Source: Neolewinella aquimaris (lineage in GTDB: Bacteria > Bacteroidota > Bacteroidia > Chitinophagales > Saprospiraceae). From it: a stretch of DNA of 64,000 bases. Below, piece by piece: positions 34,585 to 44,721 of this stretch; within the stretch, counting starts at the first letter, position 1, and the number at the start of each line of letters is the position of its first letter. Position numbers and translations under genes: made by a program. The stretch covers positions 386,106-450,105 of the forward strand of contig NZ_JACIFF010000002.1 in NCBI RefSeq assembly GCF_014197245.1. Direction: 5' to 3'. The notes beneath the pieces are model-generated. The model was not told where the DNA came from and searched no databases. It saw only the letters and a program-made list of their open reading frames with translations.

Positions 34585-34606
34585 AAAGTTTGGAAAAAAA
34601 ACCCCC

Positions 34607-35803
34607 ATGAAAATTGTTGTCGCCAGGCTGGTTGCTCTCGTGCTGTGCGTACTGGCCTTTGCGAATACGAACCTCACCAACCTGGGCAATCCCGCCAATT
34701 ATCAACGTTTCTCCATTCCATTCTACGCCCAACCGGTGACGGTAACTTACGACCCCGGCATGATGGTCGCCGAACCGAGCGAGCTCAACAACGCTACTAT
34801 TAGGAGCACGTACAATCAGCTCCAGCGTCGCCCAACTCAAGTGCTGCTAAACCACCTCCTCGATGCTAAGGGCCGCTTCGGACTCAACGATTTCCTGTTC
34901 TTCAAACTGGCCCGCAATACCGTCAATACGATCTACCGGGGCGCCGCTCCCGCAGCCCAGACCATTACCCTCTACAAGCTGCTGATCGACGCAGGCTTCG
35001 ACGCCCGGCTTACCTTTCGCGGCGACCAGATCTACCTTAACGTATACACCAAGGAGGAACTCTTCGAAGTTCCCATTATCGAATCGGAAGGCAGGCCCTA
35101 CGCCAACATCAGCTGCCTCGACGGCCAGTGCAAGGGGCGGCAGCGGCTGTATATTTTCAACGATCACCCCAATCCCCGCGGCAAATCGTTCGGCTTCCAG
35201 CTCAACAGCTGGCCCAGCTTGGCGACCCAACCCACCAATAAGGACCTGGTGTTCTCCTACCACGGCATCCCCCAGCAGCTTAGTGTCACCTTCGATAAGA
35301 CGATGGTGGACATTATGACCGACTACCCCTTCATTCACGAGTACTGCTACCTCGAGACTCCGCTCTCCCCTACCCTTGCCAAAAGCCTGCTTCCCCAGCT
35401 CGAAAAGCTCATGCAAGGAATGGACGTACAACAACAACTCGAGCTACTCACCAGCTTCACGCGATCGGCCTTTTCGTACAAGGAGGACAATGAGTACTTC
35501 GGCCGGTCTAAGCCCATGGTACCGGAGGAACTCTTCGGGTACAGCTATTCCGACTGCGAAGATCGCTCGGCCCTTTTCTTTGCGCTGGTGCGCGACCTGC
35601 TCGATCTACCGATGGCCGTTATTGCCTACGACGATCACCTTACCGTGGCAGTAGGCAGTGACATGCCGGGCGATTCCTTCAACTATAAGGGTCAGCGCTA
35701 CGTCTTCTGCGACCCGACCGGCCCCCGCAACAGCAGCCGCATCGGCCAGGTTCCTCCCGGTTATGAGGACAAAAACTTCACCGTCATCGGAACCTATAAC
35801 TAG
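34607..35803 (+). CDS. Exported transglutaminase-like cysteine protease-fold protein
   Basis: A 399-aa protein with a Sec signal (MKIVVARLVALVLCVLAFANT). The C-terminal third carries a transglutaminase-like core. Predicted catalytic residues are Cys 317 in YSYSDCEDRSALF, His 344 in YDDHLTVAV and Asp 369 in FCDPTGPRNSS. The N-terminal two thirds (about 25-260) have no fold I recognise. Such exported proteins may cleave or cross-link peptides in the periplasm; the substrate is unknown. A -7 box followed by the DUF2795 gene comes next, so it is probably monocistronic. Confidence 0.8.
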   Translation: MKIVVARLVALVLCVLAFANTNLTNLGNPANYQRFSIPFYAQPVTVTYDPGMMVAEPSELNNATIRSTYNQLQRRPTQVLLNHLLDAKGRFGLNDFLFFKLARNTVNTIYRGAAPAAQTITLYKLLIDAGFDARLTFRGDQIYLNVYTKEELFEVPIIESEGRPYANISCLDGQCKGRQRLYIFNDHPNPRGKSFGFQLNSWPSLATQPTNKDLVFSYHGIPQQLSVTFDKTMVDIMTDYPFIHEYCYLETPLSPTLAKSLLPQLEKLMQGMDVQQQLELLTSFTRSAFSYKEDNEYFGRSKPMVPEELFGYSYSDCEDRSALFFALVRDLLDLPMAVIAYDDHLTVAVGSDMPGDSFNYKGQRYVFCDPTGPRNSSRIGQVPPGYEDKNFTVIGTYN

Positions 35804-35864
35804 GTGAATATCAGTTGTGTACCGACAATCTGTCGCCGCTCGTTCAATAGTGTTGGCGAATTAC

Positions 35865-35872
35865 TACATTTG
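35865..35872 (+). promoter_or_regulatory. -7 box TACATTTG of the DUF2795 gene
   Basis: Exact TAnnTTTG, 65 nt before the ATG at 35938. The leader contains a GGGAA-CAA-TTCCC hairpin near 35889-35901. Confidence 0.6.
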
Positions 35873-35937
35873 CCGCCTGAACCAACGGGAACAATTCCCG
35901 CCCTCGCGGCTTTTTTAGGTACTTAAACACAGTTAGC

Positions 35938-36159
35938 ATGTATTGGACCCTCGAACTCGCTTCACACCTGGAGGACGCCCCCTGGCCCGCCACCCGCGAT
36001 GAACTCATCGACTTCGCCATCCGCTCCGGCAGCCCCCTCGAAGTGATCGAGAACCTGCAGGCCATGGAGGATGAAGGCGAAACCTACGAAGCCATTGATG
36101 ACATTTGGCCCGATTACCCCCGTAAGGACGATTTCCTCTTCAACGAAGACGAATACTAA
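35938..36159 (+). CDS. DUF2795-family small protein
   Basis: A 73-aa acidic protein common in Bacteroidota, with MYWTLELASHLEDAPWPATRDELIDFAIRSG-type sequence (start and DELIDFA helix), EVIENLQAMED and a C-terminal DDIWPDYPRKDDFLF. The fold is helical and the function is unknown. It has its own promoter and is followed by a tight hairpin (36158-36173, AAGCCGC/GCGGCTT) and a terminator, so it is a single-gene unit, probably well expressed. Confidence 0.88.
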   Translation: MYWTLELASHLEDAPWPATRDELIDFAIRSGSPLEVIENLQAMEDEGETYEAIDDIWPDYPRKDDFLFNEDEY

Positions 36160-36197
36160 GCCGCTCGCGGCTTCGCCGTTTAGGATTAACCCGGTGG

Positions 36198-36229
36198 AAA
36201 GCCGGCAGCCCAGCGTTGCCGGCTTTTTC
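36198..36229 (+). terminator. Rho-independent terminator after the DUF2795 gene
   Basis: AAAGCCGGCA and TGCCGGCTTT form a stem around a nine-base loop (GCCCAGCGT), and the T-run follows directly (GGCTTTTTCC). Confidence 0.85.
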
Positions 36230-36275
36230 CATATTATGCCCTAGCCAACCGTACTTTGTTCGAACAAGAGAAATA

Positions 36276-36956
36276 ATGGCCGATAAACGCCTAACCATAG
36301 CCATCGACGGCTATTCCGCCTGCGGTAAATCCACGCTTGCCCGCTCCCTCGCCAAACGGCTTGGCTACAGCTACATCGATACGGGTGCTATGTACCGCGC
36401 GGTGACCCTCTACCTACAGCGGAAGCAGGTAGATATCGAAAACCCGGAGGCGGTCGCGGCAGCAATGCGAAATCTCCGGATCAGCTTTCAGCCCGCGGAT
36501 AACCACGTGCTCCTCAACGGTGAAAACGTAGAGAAAGAGATCCGGGGGCTCGCCGTGAGCCAAATGGTCTCCCCCGTAGCCGCCCTGTCTACCGTACGGC
36601 GCGCGCTGGTCGACCAACAACGGTTAATGGGTGCCGACGGCGGGGTAATACTGGATGGCCGCGACATTGGAACGGTCGTCTTTCCGGATGCGGACCTGAA
36701 GCTCTTCGTCGTTGCCGACCTCGACACCCGCATCGACCGCCGGCTCAATGAACTCCTTACCGCCGGCAGAGAAGTGCGCCGCGACGAAGTTGCCGCCAAC
36801 CTGGAAGAGCGCGACTACATCGACAGCCACCGGGCCGACAGCCCACTGCGGCAGGCGGAAGACGCCATCCTGCTGGACAACACCAATCTGAACCTGGAAC
36901 AACTGGTAGAAAAGGGGGTCGAACTGGTCGAGAACCTCAGAAAAGGCCAAAAATAA
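36276..36956 (+). CDS. cmk: Cytidylate kinase
   Basis: A 226-aa (d)CMP kinase that makes CDP and dCDP for nucleic-acid and lipid synthesis. The ATG at 36276 gives MADKRLTIAIDG. The P-loop GYSACGKST spans residues 12-20. The NMP-binding block is YIDTGAMYRAVTLYL. GRDIGTVVFPDADLKLFV and the C-terminal RDYIDSHRADSPLRQAEDAILLDNT are characteristic. Its last 20 nt overlap the convergent DUF4112 gene. Confidence 0.96.
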   Translation: MADKRLTIAIDGYSACGKSTLARSLAKRLGYSYIDTGAMYRAVTLYLQRKQVDIENPEAVAAAMRNLRISFQPADNHVLLNGENVEKEIRGLAVSQMVSPVAALSTVRRALVDQQRLMGADGGVILDGRDIGTVVFPDADLKLFVVADLDTRIDRRLNELLTAGREVRRDEVAANLEERDYIDSHRADSPLRQAEDAILLDNTNLNLEQLVEKGVELVENLRKGQK

Positions 36957-37428
36957 ACTCGAAGATCTGCACCGTAACCCATACGAGCACGACCATCAGC
37001 AATATGATGGTGCCGATCACCGCAAGTACTACGGGCCACACGCTTCCGCGGTGCCTGCCCTCCTCGTAATACTCCTTCATCAGTTGAGCATTGCGGTAGT
37101 TTGCTTTGTACACCAGGTCGAAGATGTTGCCCAGGATCGGCACGGACCCGACGAATGCGTCCAGGACCACATTGACGAGCATGCGCGCGACGAGCAGCGG
37201 ACTGGCTCCGTGACGGGCCATCGTAGCCACCAGGGTGCCCGACATTCCCAGGGAAAGGATGTCGCCGGCGCCGGGAACGAGCCCGAGGATAAAGTCTAGC
37301 CCGAACCGCATGTCCGTACCCGGTATGCGAAATTTGGTATCCAGTACGCGGCTAAATGAATCGACCCACCTGAGCTGGGGGATGGCGCGTTGCTGTTCGG
37401 TGAGGATGGGATGATCGGGGGTATGCAT
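36937..37428 (-). CDS. DUF4112 membrane protein
   Basis: A 163-aa protein of the DUF4112 family: LRWVDSFSRVLDTKFRIPGTDMRFGLDFILGLVPG-type N-terminal block, a hydrophobic stretch at about 42-70, LVARMLVNVVLDAFVGSVPILGNIFD, and a C-terminal membrane helix (about 130-160). The biochemical role is unknown. It overlaps cmk tail to tail by 20 nt. Confidence 0.88.
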   Translation of the reverse strand: MHTPDHPILTEQQRAIPQLRWVDSFSRVLDTKFRIPGTDMRFGLDFILGLVPGAGDILSLGMSGTLVATMARHGASPLLVARMLVNVVLDAFVGSVPILGNIFDLVYKANYRNAQLMKEYYEEGRHRGSVWPVVLAVIGTIILLMVVLVWVTVQIFEFIFGLF

Positions 37429-37554
37429 CTGGAGCGTTTTGGACCGTTGCGGTCATAGGCTTCAATCGCGATAGTACCCGGCAAGTTCATTCTCATTTTT
37501 CGCCCCGGTGACTATCTGGGCGCACCCGCCCTACGCCTAACCAGGCGCGCGGGT

Positions 37555-38313
37555 CTAGCGGGGGATGGAAAAAAAGTCCTCCGCGAGCTCGGGGTTTATT
37601 TCGACTTCGGAGATGGTAATGGTCATGGTCTCCCGGCCGCCTATTTCTTCCCTGATGTGGAGGGGCAGAAGAAGGCCTTCGAAGCTGCGGTAGTCGCTCA
37701 GATACGTTTCGATTGCCGCCCCGGCAGCTGACTCGGCGTTTACGGTAGTGGCCTTCATGACCGGCAACATACGCTGGGGGTCAAAGTAGTACGTGTAGTC
37801 GTAGCCGGCCCGGTTGGTTACGCGCAGGCCATAGGTTGGCGAACCGTTTACGGTTCTTCCCGCGACGGCCGCGAGGGTATACCCCCTTGCGGCGCTGTTG
37901 AAGAATTCACTGGGGAAGGGAGTATCGCGGAGAGCCTGCGACTCTTCGACGGTCATCCTCCTGGGTTCGGTGATGCCCTGCATGGGGAAGATCATCCAGG
38001 CCACTTCGCCGTCAAACGCCTGCACCATAGGACTGTCCGGAATATCAATTTCTATGCGCTGCTTGTTTCCTACTGCGGTGGTGATGGTTAGGGGAAAATC
38101 GAGCCCCTGAAGGGAGGCGGTGCCCCCCATCCTGATGGCCCGGACGGATTGCCAGGCCTCCACCCCCCCGATGTTTTCTATGTAAGTACGTACCAGCTCC
38201 TGCACGTCGGGTGGTGACAGGGTATCCGGTTGTGCAGTCAGCTCACCGGCACACAAAAGCAGCAGCAAAAAAAGGGGAACGATGCGGTGGTTCAGTGAAT
38301 ACGGTGATTGCAC
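37555..38313 (-). CDS. LolA-like exported lipoprotein-sorting-type protein
   Basis: A protein of about 252 aa with a Sec signal (MQSPYSLNHRIVPLFLLLLL, ending CAGELTAQ). The fold pattern, with alternating beta strands such as VRAIRMGGTASLQGLDFPLTIT, QRIEIDIPDSPMVQAFDGEVAWM and YDYTYYFDPQRMLPVMKAT, is that of outer-membrane lipoprotein-sorting (LolA/LolB-like) proteins. The start is uncertain: GTG at 38313 is preferred because a TATATTGG promoter-like box lies across the TTG at 38343. Ligand unknown. It is divergent from the NUDIX-type regulator. Confidence 0.72.
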   Translation of the reverse strand: MQSPYSLNHRIVPLFLLLLLCAGELTAQPDTLSPPDVQELVRTYIENIGGVEAWQSVRAIRMGGTASLQGLDFPLTITTAVGNKQRIEIDIPDSPMVQAFDGEVAWMIFPMQGITEPRRMTVEESQALRDTPFPSEFFNSAARGYTLAAVAGRTVNGSPTYGLRVTNRAGYDYTYYFDPQRMLPVMKATTVNAESAAGAAIETYLSDYRSFEGLLLPLHIREEIGGRETMTITISEVEINPELAEDFFSIPR

Positions 38314-38383
38314 GGCGGAGGTAGTACGGAAGGTGAATCCCAATATACGTAAGCGATATCCTACGCTAAACCACCTGGGCTGC

Positions 38384-38391
38384 TATCTTTG
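38384..38391 (+). promoter_or_regulatory. -7 box TATCTTTG of the NUDIX-type regulator gene
   Basis: Exact TAnnTTTG; it contains the TTG (38389) that could be mistaken for a start. The GTG at 38407 is 15 nt downstream of the box and is the more likely start. Confidence 0.6.
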
Positions 38392-38406
38392 CCGAAAGCC
38401 CGTTTA

Positions 38407-39123
38407 GTGCACCCAGAAACACGTTTTGACAACTACTTCAAGTCCGCGTTCACCGTCGATAGCGTCATCTTCGGTTTCGATGAAGGAGCGCTGAAGATCC
38501 TGCTGATTCGTCGCAGTGAGGCCCCCTTCGACGATTACTGGGCCCTGCCGGGCTACTTTGTCCGCCAGGATGAAGACCTGGATGAAGCCGCCCAGAGAAC
38601 CCTCCGGGAGACGACCGGCCTCGAAAACGTTTACCTGGAACAGTTGCAGACCTTCGGCTCGCCGGGACGGCACGACTTCGGTCGAGTCATCACGGTAGCT
38701 TACTATAGCCTGGTGAAGATCGCCGACTTTACGCCCCGGGCCGACGGGCTATCCCGCGACGTGCGCTGGCACGACCTGAGTGCGCTACCCGATTTGGCCT
38801 TCGATCACAACGAGATCGTGGGAACAGCCACCGAAAAGCTGAAACGAAGCATTCGTACCCGGCCGGTGGGCTTCGAGCTACTTCCCCCTGAGTTTACCCT
38901 CACTGACTTACAGCACCTCTACGAGGCCATCTGGGAAACCCGCCTGGAGAAACGCAATTTCCGCAAAAAGATCCTGTCCATGCAGTTGCTGGTCGATCTC
39001 GAACGCATGCAGGAGGGGGTGGCCCACCGCCCGGCCCGACTGTACCGTTTCGACGAACAACGGTATCAGGAGCTTACCCAGGAAGGGTTCAACTTCGAAC
39101 TGCGTGAGGGAAAGAGCCGGTAA
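38407..39123 (+). CDS. NrtR/AraR-type transcriptional regulator with degenerate NUDIX domain
   Basis: A 238-aa protein with an N-terminal NUDIX domain (about 15-140) and a C-terminal winged helix-turn-helix (about 165-235, FTLTDLQHLYEAIW and EKRNFRKKIL). The NUDIX box at 49-72 has Thr 65 and Thr 69 where REUxEExG needs metal-binding Glu (RTLRETTG), so hydrolase activity is unlikely. This is the hallmark of NrtR-family regulators, which use the domain to sense sugar- or nucleotide-type ligands; in Bacteroides one member (AraR) controls pentose genes. The regulon cannot be told from the neighbours. Confidence 0.85.
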   Translation: MHPETRFDNYFKSAFTVDSVIFGFDEGALKILLIRRSEAPFDDYWALPGYFVRQDEDLDEAAQRTLRETTGLENVYLEQLQTFGSPGRHDFGRVITVAYYSLVKIADFTPRADGLSRDVRWHDLSALPDLAFDHNEIVGTATEKLKRSIRTRPVGFELLPPEFTLTDLQHLYEAIWETRLEKRNFRKKILSMQLLVDLERMQEGVAHRPARLYRFDEQRYQELTQEGFNFELREGKSR

Positions 39124-39188
39124 TCTCCCGGGCGTGGCAGTAATGAGCGATTTGACCTGACAAAGTTTCCGCAATCTCGTCGTGGCCC

Positions 39189-39196
39189 TACATTTG
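39189..39196 (+). promoter_or_regulatory. -7 box TACATTTG of the grpE-dnaJ-gldH operon
   Basis: Exact TAnnTTTG, 33 nt before the grpE ATG. No CIRCE-type inverted repeat is seen, so HrcA control is not supported here. Confidence 0.6.
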
Positions 39197-39229
39197 CCCC
39201 AGTCAGGGGTGTTTAAACTATTTAAGAAA

Positions 39230-39811
39230 ATGAGTAAGAAGAACCCCGATCAACCCATCGTGGACGATGAAATGCTGGACCGCAGCGAGGCGTCGCCCGA
39301 AGAGCACGTACTTGACCAGGATCTCAAATCAGACGATGACCTCCAAGAAGACCTGCCGGAAACGGTAGATGTCTCGGAATTGCGGCAGCGGCTGCAGGAA
39401 AAAGAGGACCGGTATCTGCGGCTGTACGCCGAGTTCGATAATTACAAGCGGCGAACCCAGCGCGAACGACTCCAGATGATGGAAACTGCCGGCAACAAAA
39501 CCATGCAGGCCCTGCTGCCCGTCCTCGATGATTTTGACCGCGCCGCCCAGCTGGCCGCCCAGGATGAGGCAGCTGCGGAAGTATGGAACAACGGCATCGG
39601 ACTGGTGCACAAGAAGATGCAGCAAGCCCTTGCTTCGCAGGGACTTAAGCCGATGGAAAGCACCGGTGAAGAATACAACCCCGATCTATTTGAAGCGGTA
39701 ACGGAGATTCCCAATCCCGAAATGAAGGGACGGGTCGTCGATACCATCGAGCGCGGCTACACCCTCAACGGTCGCATCATTCGCCACGCAAAGGTGGTAG
39801 TGGGCAGGTAA
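39230..39811 (+). CDS. grpE: Nucleotide exchange factor GrpE
   Basis: A 193-aa DnaK co-chaperone that speeds ADP release. The ATG at 39230 (MSKKNPDQP) is preferred to an upstream GTG-type frame that crosses the promoter. An acidic N-terminus (about 1-55) leads to a long coiled coil (LRQRLQEKEDRYLRLYAEFDNYKRR). The C-terminal beta domain includes GEEYNPDLFEAVTEIPNPEMKG and the ending GYTLNGRIIRHAKVVVGR. dnaJ follows after 36 nt. Confidence 0.96.
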   Translation: MSKKNPDQPIVDDEMLDRSEASPEEHVLDQDLKSDDDLQEDLPETVDVSELRQRLQEKEDRYLRLYAEFDNYKRRTQRERLQMMETAGNKTMQALLPVLDDFDRAAQLAAQDEAAAEVWNNGIGLVHKKMQQALASQGLKPMESTGEEYNPDLFEAVTEIPNPEMKGRVVDTIERGYTLNGRIIRHAKVVVGR

Positions 39812-39847
39812 GCGGGAGCAACGCCCAACAAAAACAAGCATAGCCTA

Positions 39848-41011
39848 ATGGCAAGAGATTATTACGAAATACTCGGGGTTTCCAAGGACGCCGATTCCGA
39901 CACCCTCAAGAAGGCCTACCGCAAGCTGGCCATGAAGTACCATCCCGACCGCAACCCCAACGATGCGGCCGCGGAGGAAAAATTCAAGGAGGCTGCCGAA
40001 GCTTACGACGTACTCAACGACGGCGACAAGCGCGCACGCTACGATCGCTTCGGCCACGCCGGCGTGAACGGCCAGGGCGGTTTCGGCGGTGGCCCGGGCG
40101 GCATGACCATGGAAGACATTATGTCCCAGTTCGGCGACATGTTCGGCGACGGCGGTGGTGGCTTTGGCTCCTTCTTCGGTGGAGCCGGAGGGGGGGGCGC
40201 CCGACGCCAGGCCCGGGGAGAGCGCGGCTCCAACCTGCGAATCAAAGTCCCCCTCACCCTCGAAGAGATTGCGGAGGGCGTCACGAAACGCATCAAGGTC
40301 AAGCGCCAGAGAGTCTGTGACGTATGTGACGGAAGCGGGGCCAAGGATGCGAGCAGCGTAGAAACGTGTCGCACCTGCAACGGAGCCGGCGTCGTGCGCC
40401 AGGTCCGTTCCACCTTTATCGGGCAGATGGCCACGACCACCACCTGCCCGACCTGTTCGGGTACCGGCACCCAGATCAAGGCTACCTGTAACAACTGTAA
40501 GGGCGACGGCCGGGTATACGGTGAGGATACCATCGAGGTAAACATCCCCGCCGGTGTCGAGGAAGGAATGCAACTCAGCATGCGCGGTAAGGGTAATGCC
40601 GGCCGCCGCGGTGGCCCCCCCGGCGATCTGCTCATTAACATTCAGGAAAAAGCCCACGACGAGCTTCAGCGCGACGGTCAGAAACTGATCTTTGATCTGT
40701 ACCTCAACTTTGCCGATGCCGCACTCGGTACCTCGGTCGAGGTGCCCACCATTGCGGGCCGGGTGAAAATCAAAGTTCCGCCGGGCACCCAATCCGGGAA
40801 GATCTTCCGCCTCCGCGGCAAGGGTCTGCCGGCACTGCAGAGCCACGGGCGCGGCGATCAGCTGATCCACGTCAACATCTGGACGCCCAAAAAACTTTCC
40901 CGCGAGGAAACTGAACTGCTCGAACGCATGCGCGATATGGAGAACTTCGATCCCAAACTGGAGAAGGGGGATAAGGGCTTCTTCGAGCGCATGAAGGAGT
41001 ACTTCTCTTGA
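39848..41011 (+). CDS. dnaJ: Chaperone DnaJ (Hsp40)
   Basis: A 387-aa class A J-protein. The J domain has HPD at residues 32-34 (MKYHPDRNPND). A Gly/Phe-rich segment spans about 75-130. Four zinc-finger repeats follow: CDVCDGSG, CRTCNGAG, CPTCSGTG and CNNCKGDG. The C-terminal substrate-binding domains complete a normal-length protein. The stop overlaps the gldH start by 4 nt (TTGA), so the chaperone and the gliding lipoprotein are translationally coupled. Confidence 0.97.
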   Translation: MARDYYEILGVSKDADSDTLKKAYRKLAMKYHPDRNPNDAAAEEKFKEAAEAYDVLNDGDKRARYDRFGHAGVNGQGGFGGGPGGMTMEDIMSQFGDMFGDGGGGFGSFFGGAGGGGARRQARGERGSNLRIKVPLTLEEIAEGVTKRIKVKRQRVCDVCDGSGAKDASSVETCRTCNGAGVVRQVRSTFIGQMATTTTCPTCSGTGTQIKATCNNCKGDGRVYGEDTIEVNIPAGVEEGMQLSMRGKGNAGRRGGPPGDLLINIQEKAHDELQRDGQKLIFDLYLNFADAALGTSVEVPTIAGRVKIKVPPGTQSGKIFRLRGKGLPALQSHGRGDQLIHVNIWTPKKLSREETELLERMRDMENFDPKLEKGDKGFFERMKEYFS

Positions 41012-41472
41012 TCCGCGCGTGGTCTGCACTTGTCCTGGTGGTGGCCCTGCTTACCGCCTGCGGTGGTCCGGAAATTACCTTTCGAGGTCACGAGGATTTC
41101 GACGACACGGGCTGGGCATACGCCGATAGCGTAAACTTCGAATTTCCGGTTACGGACACAAGTGGCCGATTCGATTTGGTGCTGTCGATCGATCACACGA
41201 CCGACTTTCCCTACCAGAACTTTTACGTCAACCTCCGCACTCACCTCCCCAATGGCCGGGTGCTATCCCAGCCCTTATCGCTGCAACTTGCCAATACCTT
41301 TGGTGAATGGCAAGGCGAATGCGAGGGGGAAGCGTGCACCACCGACATTGCGCTACAGCAAGGAACTAAGTTTACTGATTTGGGAAATCACCGCTTGGTC
41401 GTAACCCAATTTTCGCGGGATGAAACCCTTTCGGATGTAACGGGGATCGGCTTCCGGATCGTGAAGCACTAG
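41008..41472 (+). CDS. gldH: Gliding-motility lipoprotein GldH
   Basis: A 154-aa lipoprotein required for gliding and T9SS function in Bacteroidota. The TTG start at 41008 overlaps the dnaJ stop. The signal ends LLTAC (Cys 18). The body follows the GldH pattern: GWAYADSVNFEFPVTDTSG, LSIDHTTDFPYQNFYVNLRTHLPNGR, EWQGECEG and the C-terminal LSDVTGIGFRIVKH. Together with the T9SS sorting domain at 10590-12464 this indicates a gliding or at least T9SS-bearing organism. It ends 1 nt from the convergent rpoD stop. Confidence 0.9.
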   Translation: MIRAWSALVLVVALLTACGGPEITFRGHEDFDDTGWAYADSVNFEFPVTDTSGRFDLVLSIDHTTDFPYQNFYVNLRTHLPNGRVLSQPLSLQLANTFGEWQGECEGEACTTDIALQQGTKFTDLGNHRLVVTQFSRDETLSDVTGIGFRIVKH

Positions 41473-41473
41473 C

Positions 41474-42340
41474 TTAACCGAGGTAGCTGCGCAACAGGTT
41501 TTTGTTGCGGCTCCGGCGGAGCCGGCGGATCGCGCGCTCCTTGATCTGTCGTACGCGCTCGCGGGTAAGGTCGAAGCGATCACCGATTTCCTCTAGATTC
41601 AGTTGTTCTTCGCCATCGAGCCCGAAGTAGGCGGCCAGTACCGCGCGTTCCCGAGGTGCCAGGAGATTGAGGTTTGCGACGACTTCCTTGCTCAGGGATT
41701 CGCCCATGACTTTAAGGTCGGGGTCGGAGTCCGCGTCGTTAGGCAAGGTATCGAGCATGGTGATGTCAGAATCATCCCCGGCTACCGGGGCGTCAAAGGA
41801 TAAGTGGCGCATCCGACCACGCATGGCGCGTTCCACGTCGGCGACGGATATCTGCAGTACTTCGGCGAGCTCGTCGGGCTCGGGGTCGCGTTCGAACTCT
41901 TGCTGAAAACTGGCGATGGCCTGGGTAACTTTCGTGTATCCGGCCGCCTTGTTATTGGGCATCCGTACCAGGCGGCTGTATTCTACGATCGCCTGCATGA
42001 TGCTCTGACGGATCCACCAGACGGCGTAAGAGATGAACTTGAAGCCACGCGTCTCATCAAAGCGTTTCGCCGCTTTGATGAGTCCTACGTTTCCTTCGTT
42101 GATGAGGTCGGATAGACTGAGCCCCTGGTTTTGGTACTGCTTGGCTACCGAGACCACGAACCGCAGGTTGGCTTTGGTAAGGCGTTCGAGGGCCAACTGA
42201 TCTCCCTCCCGGATACGGGCGGCAAGGCTTGCCTCATCCTCGGGCGTCAGTAGGTCTATCTTACCTATATCCGTCAGGTACTTCTCCAGCGCGATGCTCT
42301 CGCGGCTGGTGATCTTATTGCTAATTTTTAACTGACGCAT
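41474..42340 (-). CDS. rpoD: RNA polymerase primary sigma factor
   Basis: A 288-aa sigma-70 of the short Bacteroidota type lacking region 1.1. Region 1.2 begins IALEKYLTDIGKIDLLTPEDE. Region 2 has LTKANLRFVVSVAKQYQNQGLSL-type core and FISYAVWWIRQSIMQ. Region 3 has PDELAEVLQISVADVERAMR. Region 4.2 is the helix-turn-helix LTRERVRQIKERAIRRLRR. It is the factor expected to read the TAnnTTTG/-33 TTTG promoters noted here. About 200 nt upstream, as far as the DUF983 remnant, hold no gene. Confidence 0.96.
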   Translation of the reverse strand: MRQLKISNKITSRESIALEKYLTDIGKIDLLTPEDEASLAARIREGDQLALERLTKANLRFVVSVAKQYQNQGLSLSDLINEGNVGLIKAAKRFDETRGFKFISYAVWWIRQSIMQAIVEYSRLVRMPNNKAAGYTKVTQAIASFQQEFERDPEPDELAEVLQISVADVERAMRGRMRHLSFDAPVAGDDSDITMLDTLPNDADSDPDLKVMGESLSKEVVANLNLLAPRERAVLAAYFGLDGEEQLNLEEIGDRFDLTRERVRQIKERAIRRLRRSRNKNLLRSYLG

Positions 42341-42537
42341 TCTAACTTACCTTTTCAGGACGTGTAATTTTGATTTTCAGCCTCCGTTTCCAAGTCCTAA
42401 TATATGAAACTTTAAACGGTCCACCTATGTAAGGTCTTAGTATTCCCGGAAAGTTACCCCGTGTGCTTAAGGCGCAAATTTTAGTGCTGTATACCGCGAT
42501 CATGAGGTTTATCCCCCAGCGTCAACAAAGCATCCCA

Positions 42538-42657
42538 ATGACCCGTAAATTTTACAGCATCTTTTCCCTGAAGTGCCCGACGTGTCACCGCGGAAGCCTC
42601 TTTCCGACCGGCTCTTTTTCCTTCATTCAGCCCATTCCTAACCCAACGCATGGCTAA
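42538..42657 (+). pseudogene. Truncated DUF983 gene remnant
   Basis: A 39-codon frame, MTRKFYSIFSLKCPTCHRGS then LFPTGSFSFIQPIPNPTHG, matches the zinc-ribbon start of Bacteroidota DUF983 proteins (about 120-140 aa: LKCPxCxxGxLFPTxxFSFxxPF). It is cut just where the second CxxC and membrane helices should begin. The remnant ends in TAA inside the start of the SUI1 gene (ATGGCTAA overlap), so it may act as a short leader ORF. The identification rests on pattern memory, not a search. Confidence 0.6.
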
Positions 42658-43035
42658 AGCAAAGAAGAACTACAACTCCCCCGCCGCGCAGGACAATCCC
42701 TTCGCCGCCCTCACTAATCTCAATAACCTCCCGCCGCCGCCCGCCGATCTTCCCACTCGGGCAGAAGGCGAAGAAGGTGCACCGGAGGAAATGCAGTCGG
42801 ATGCCCTGCGGGTTTACGTTGACCGCAAGTACCGCCGGGGCAAGGCCGCCACGCTGATCAAGGGGTTTACGGGCAGTGAAGATGCCCTCCAACAACTCGG
42901 CAAAACCCTAAAGGTGAGCTGCGGAGTCGGCGGCTCCGTTAAGGACGGAGAAATCATCATCCAGGGCGACCAGCGCGATCGGGTCATGGAGCTGTTGCTC
43001 GAGATGGGCTACCGCAATACCAAAAAGGCGGGGGG

Positions 43036-43039
<4 letters not shown>
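42650..43039 (+). CDS. SUI1/YciH-family translation factor
   Basis: A 129-aa protein of the eIF1/SUI1 family. A disordered, Pro-rich N-terminus (about 1-45) precedes the SUI1 domain, with LRVYVDRKYRRGKAATLIKGFTG, LGKTLKVSCGVGGSVKDGEIIIQGD and the C-terminal VMELLLEMGYRNTKKAGG. It may affect start-codon fidelity or mRNA binding on the 30S subunit; the bacterial role is poorly known. Its stop codon overlaps the convergent glnS stop (TTAG). It has no promoter-like box of its own, and its leader is the DUF983 remnant. Confidence 0.92.
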
Positions 43040-44700
<1,661 letters not shown>

Positions 44701-44721
44701 GGGTATAAATAATTGAAGGGG

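Noticed and set aside
39845..41029. Open frame of 394 codons on the minus strand opposite dnaJ
   Set aside because: The whole frame mirrors dnaJ, whose zinc fingers and J domain are unambiguous.
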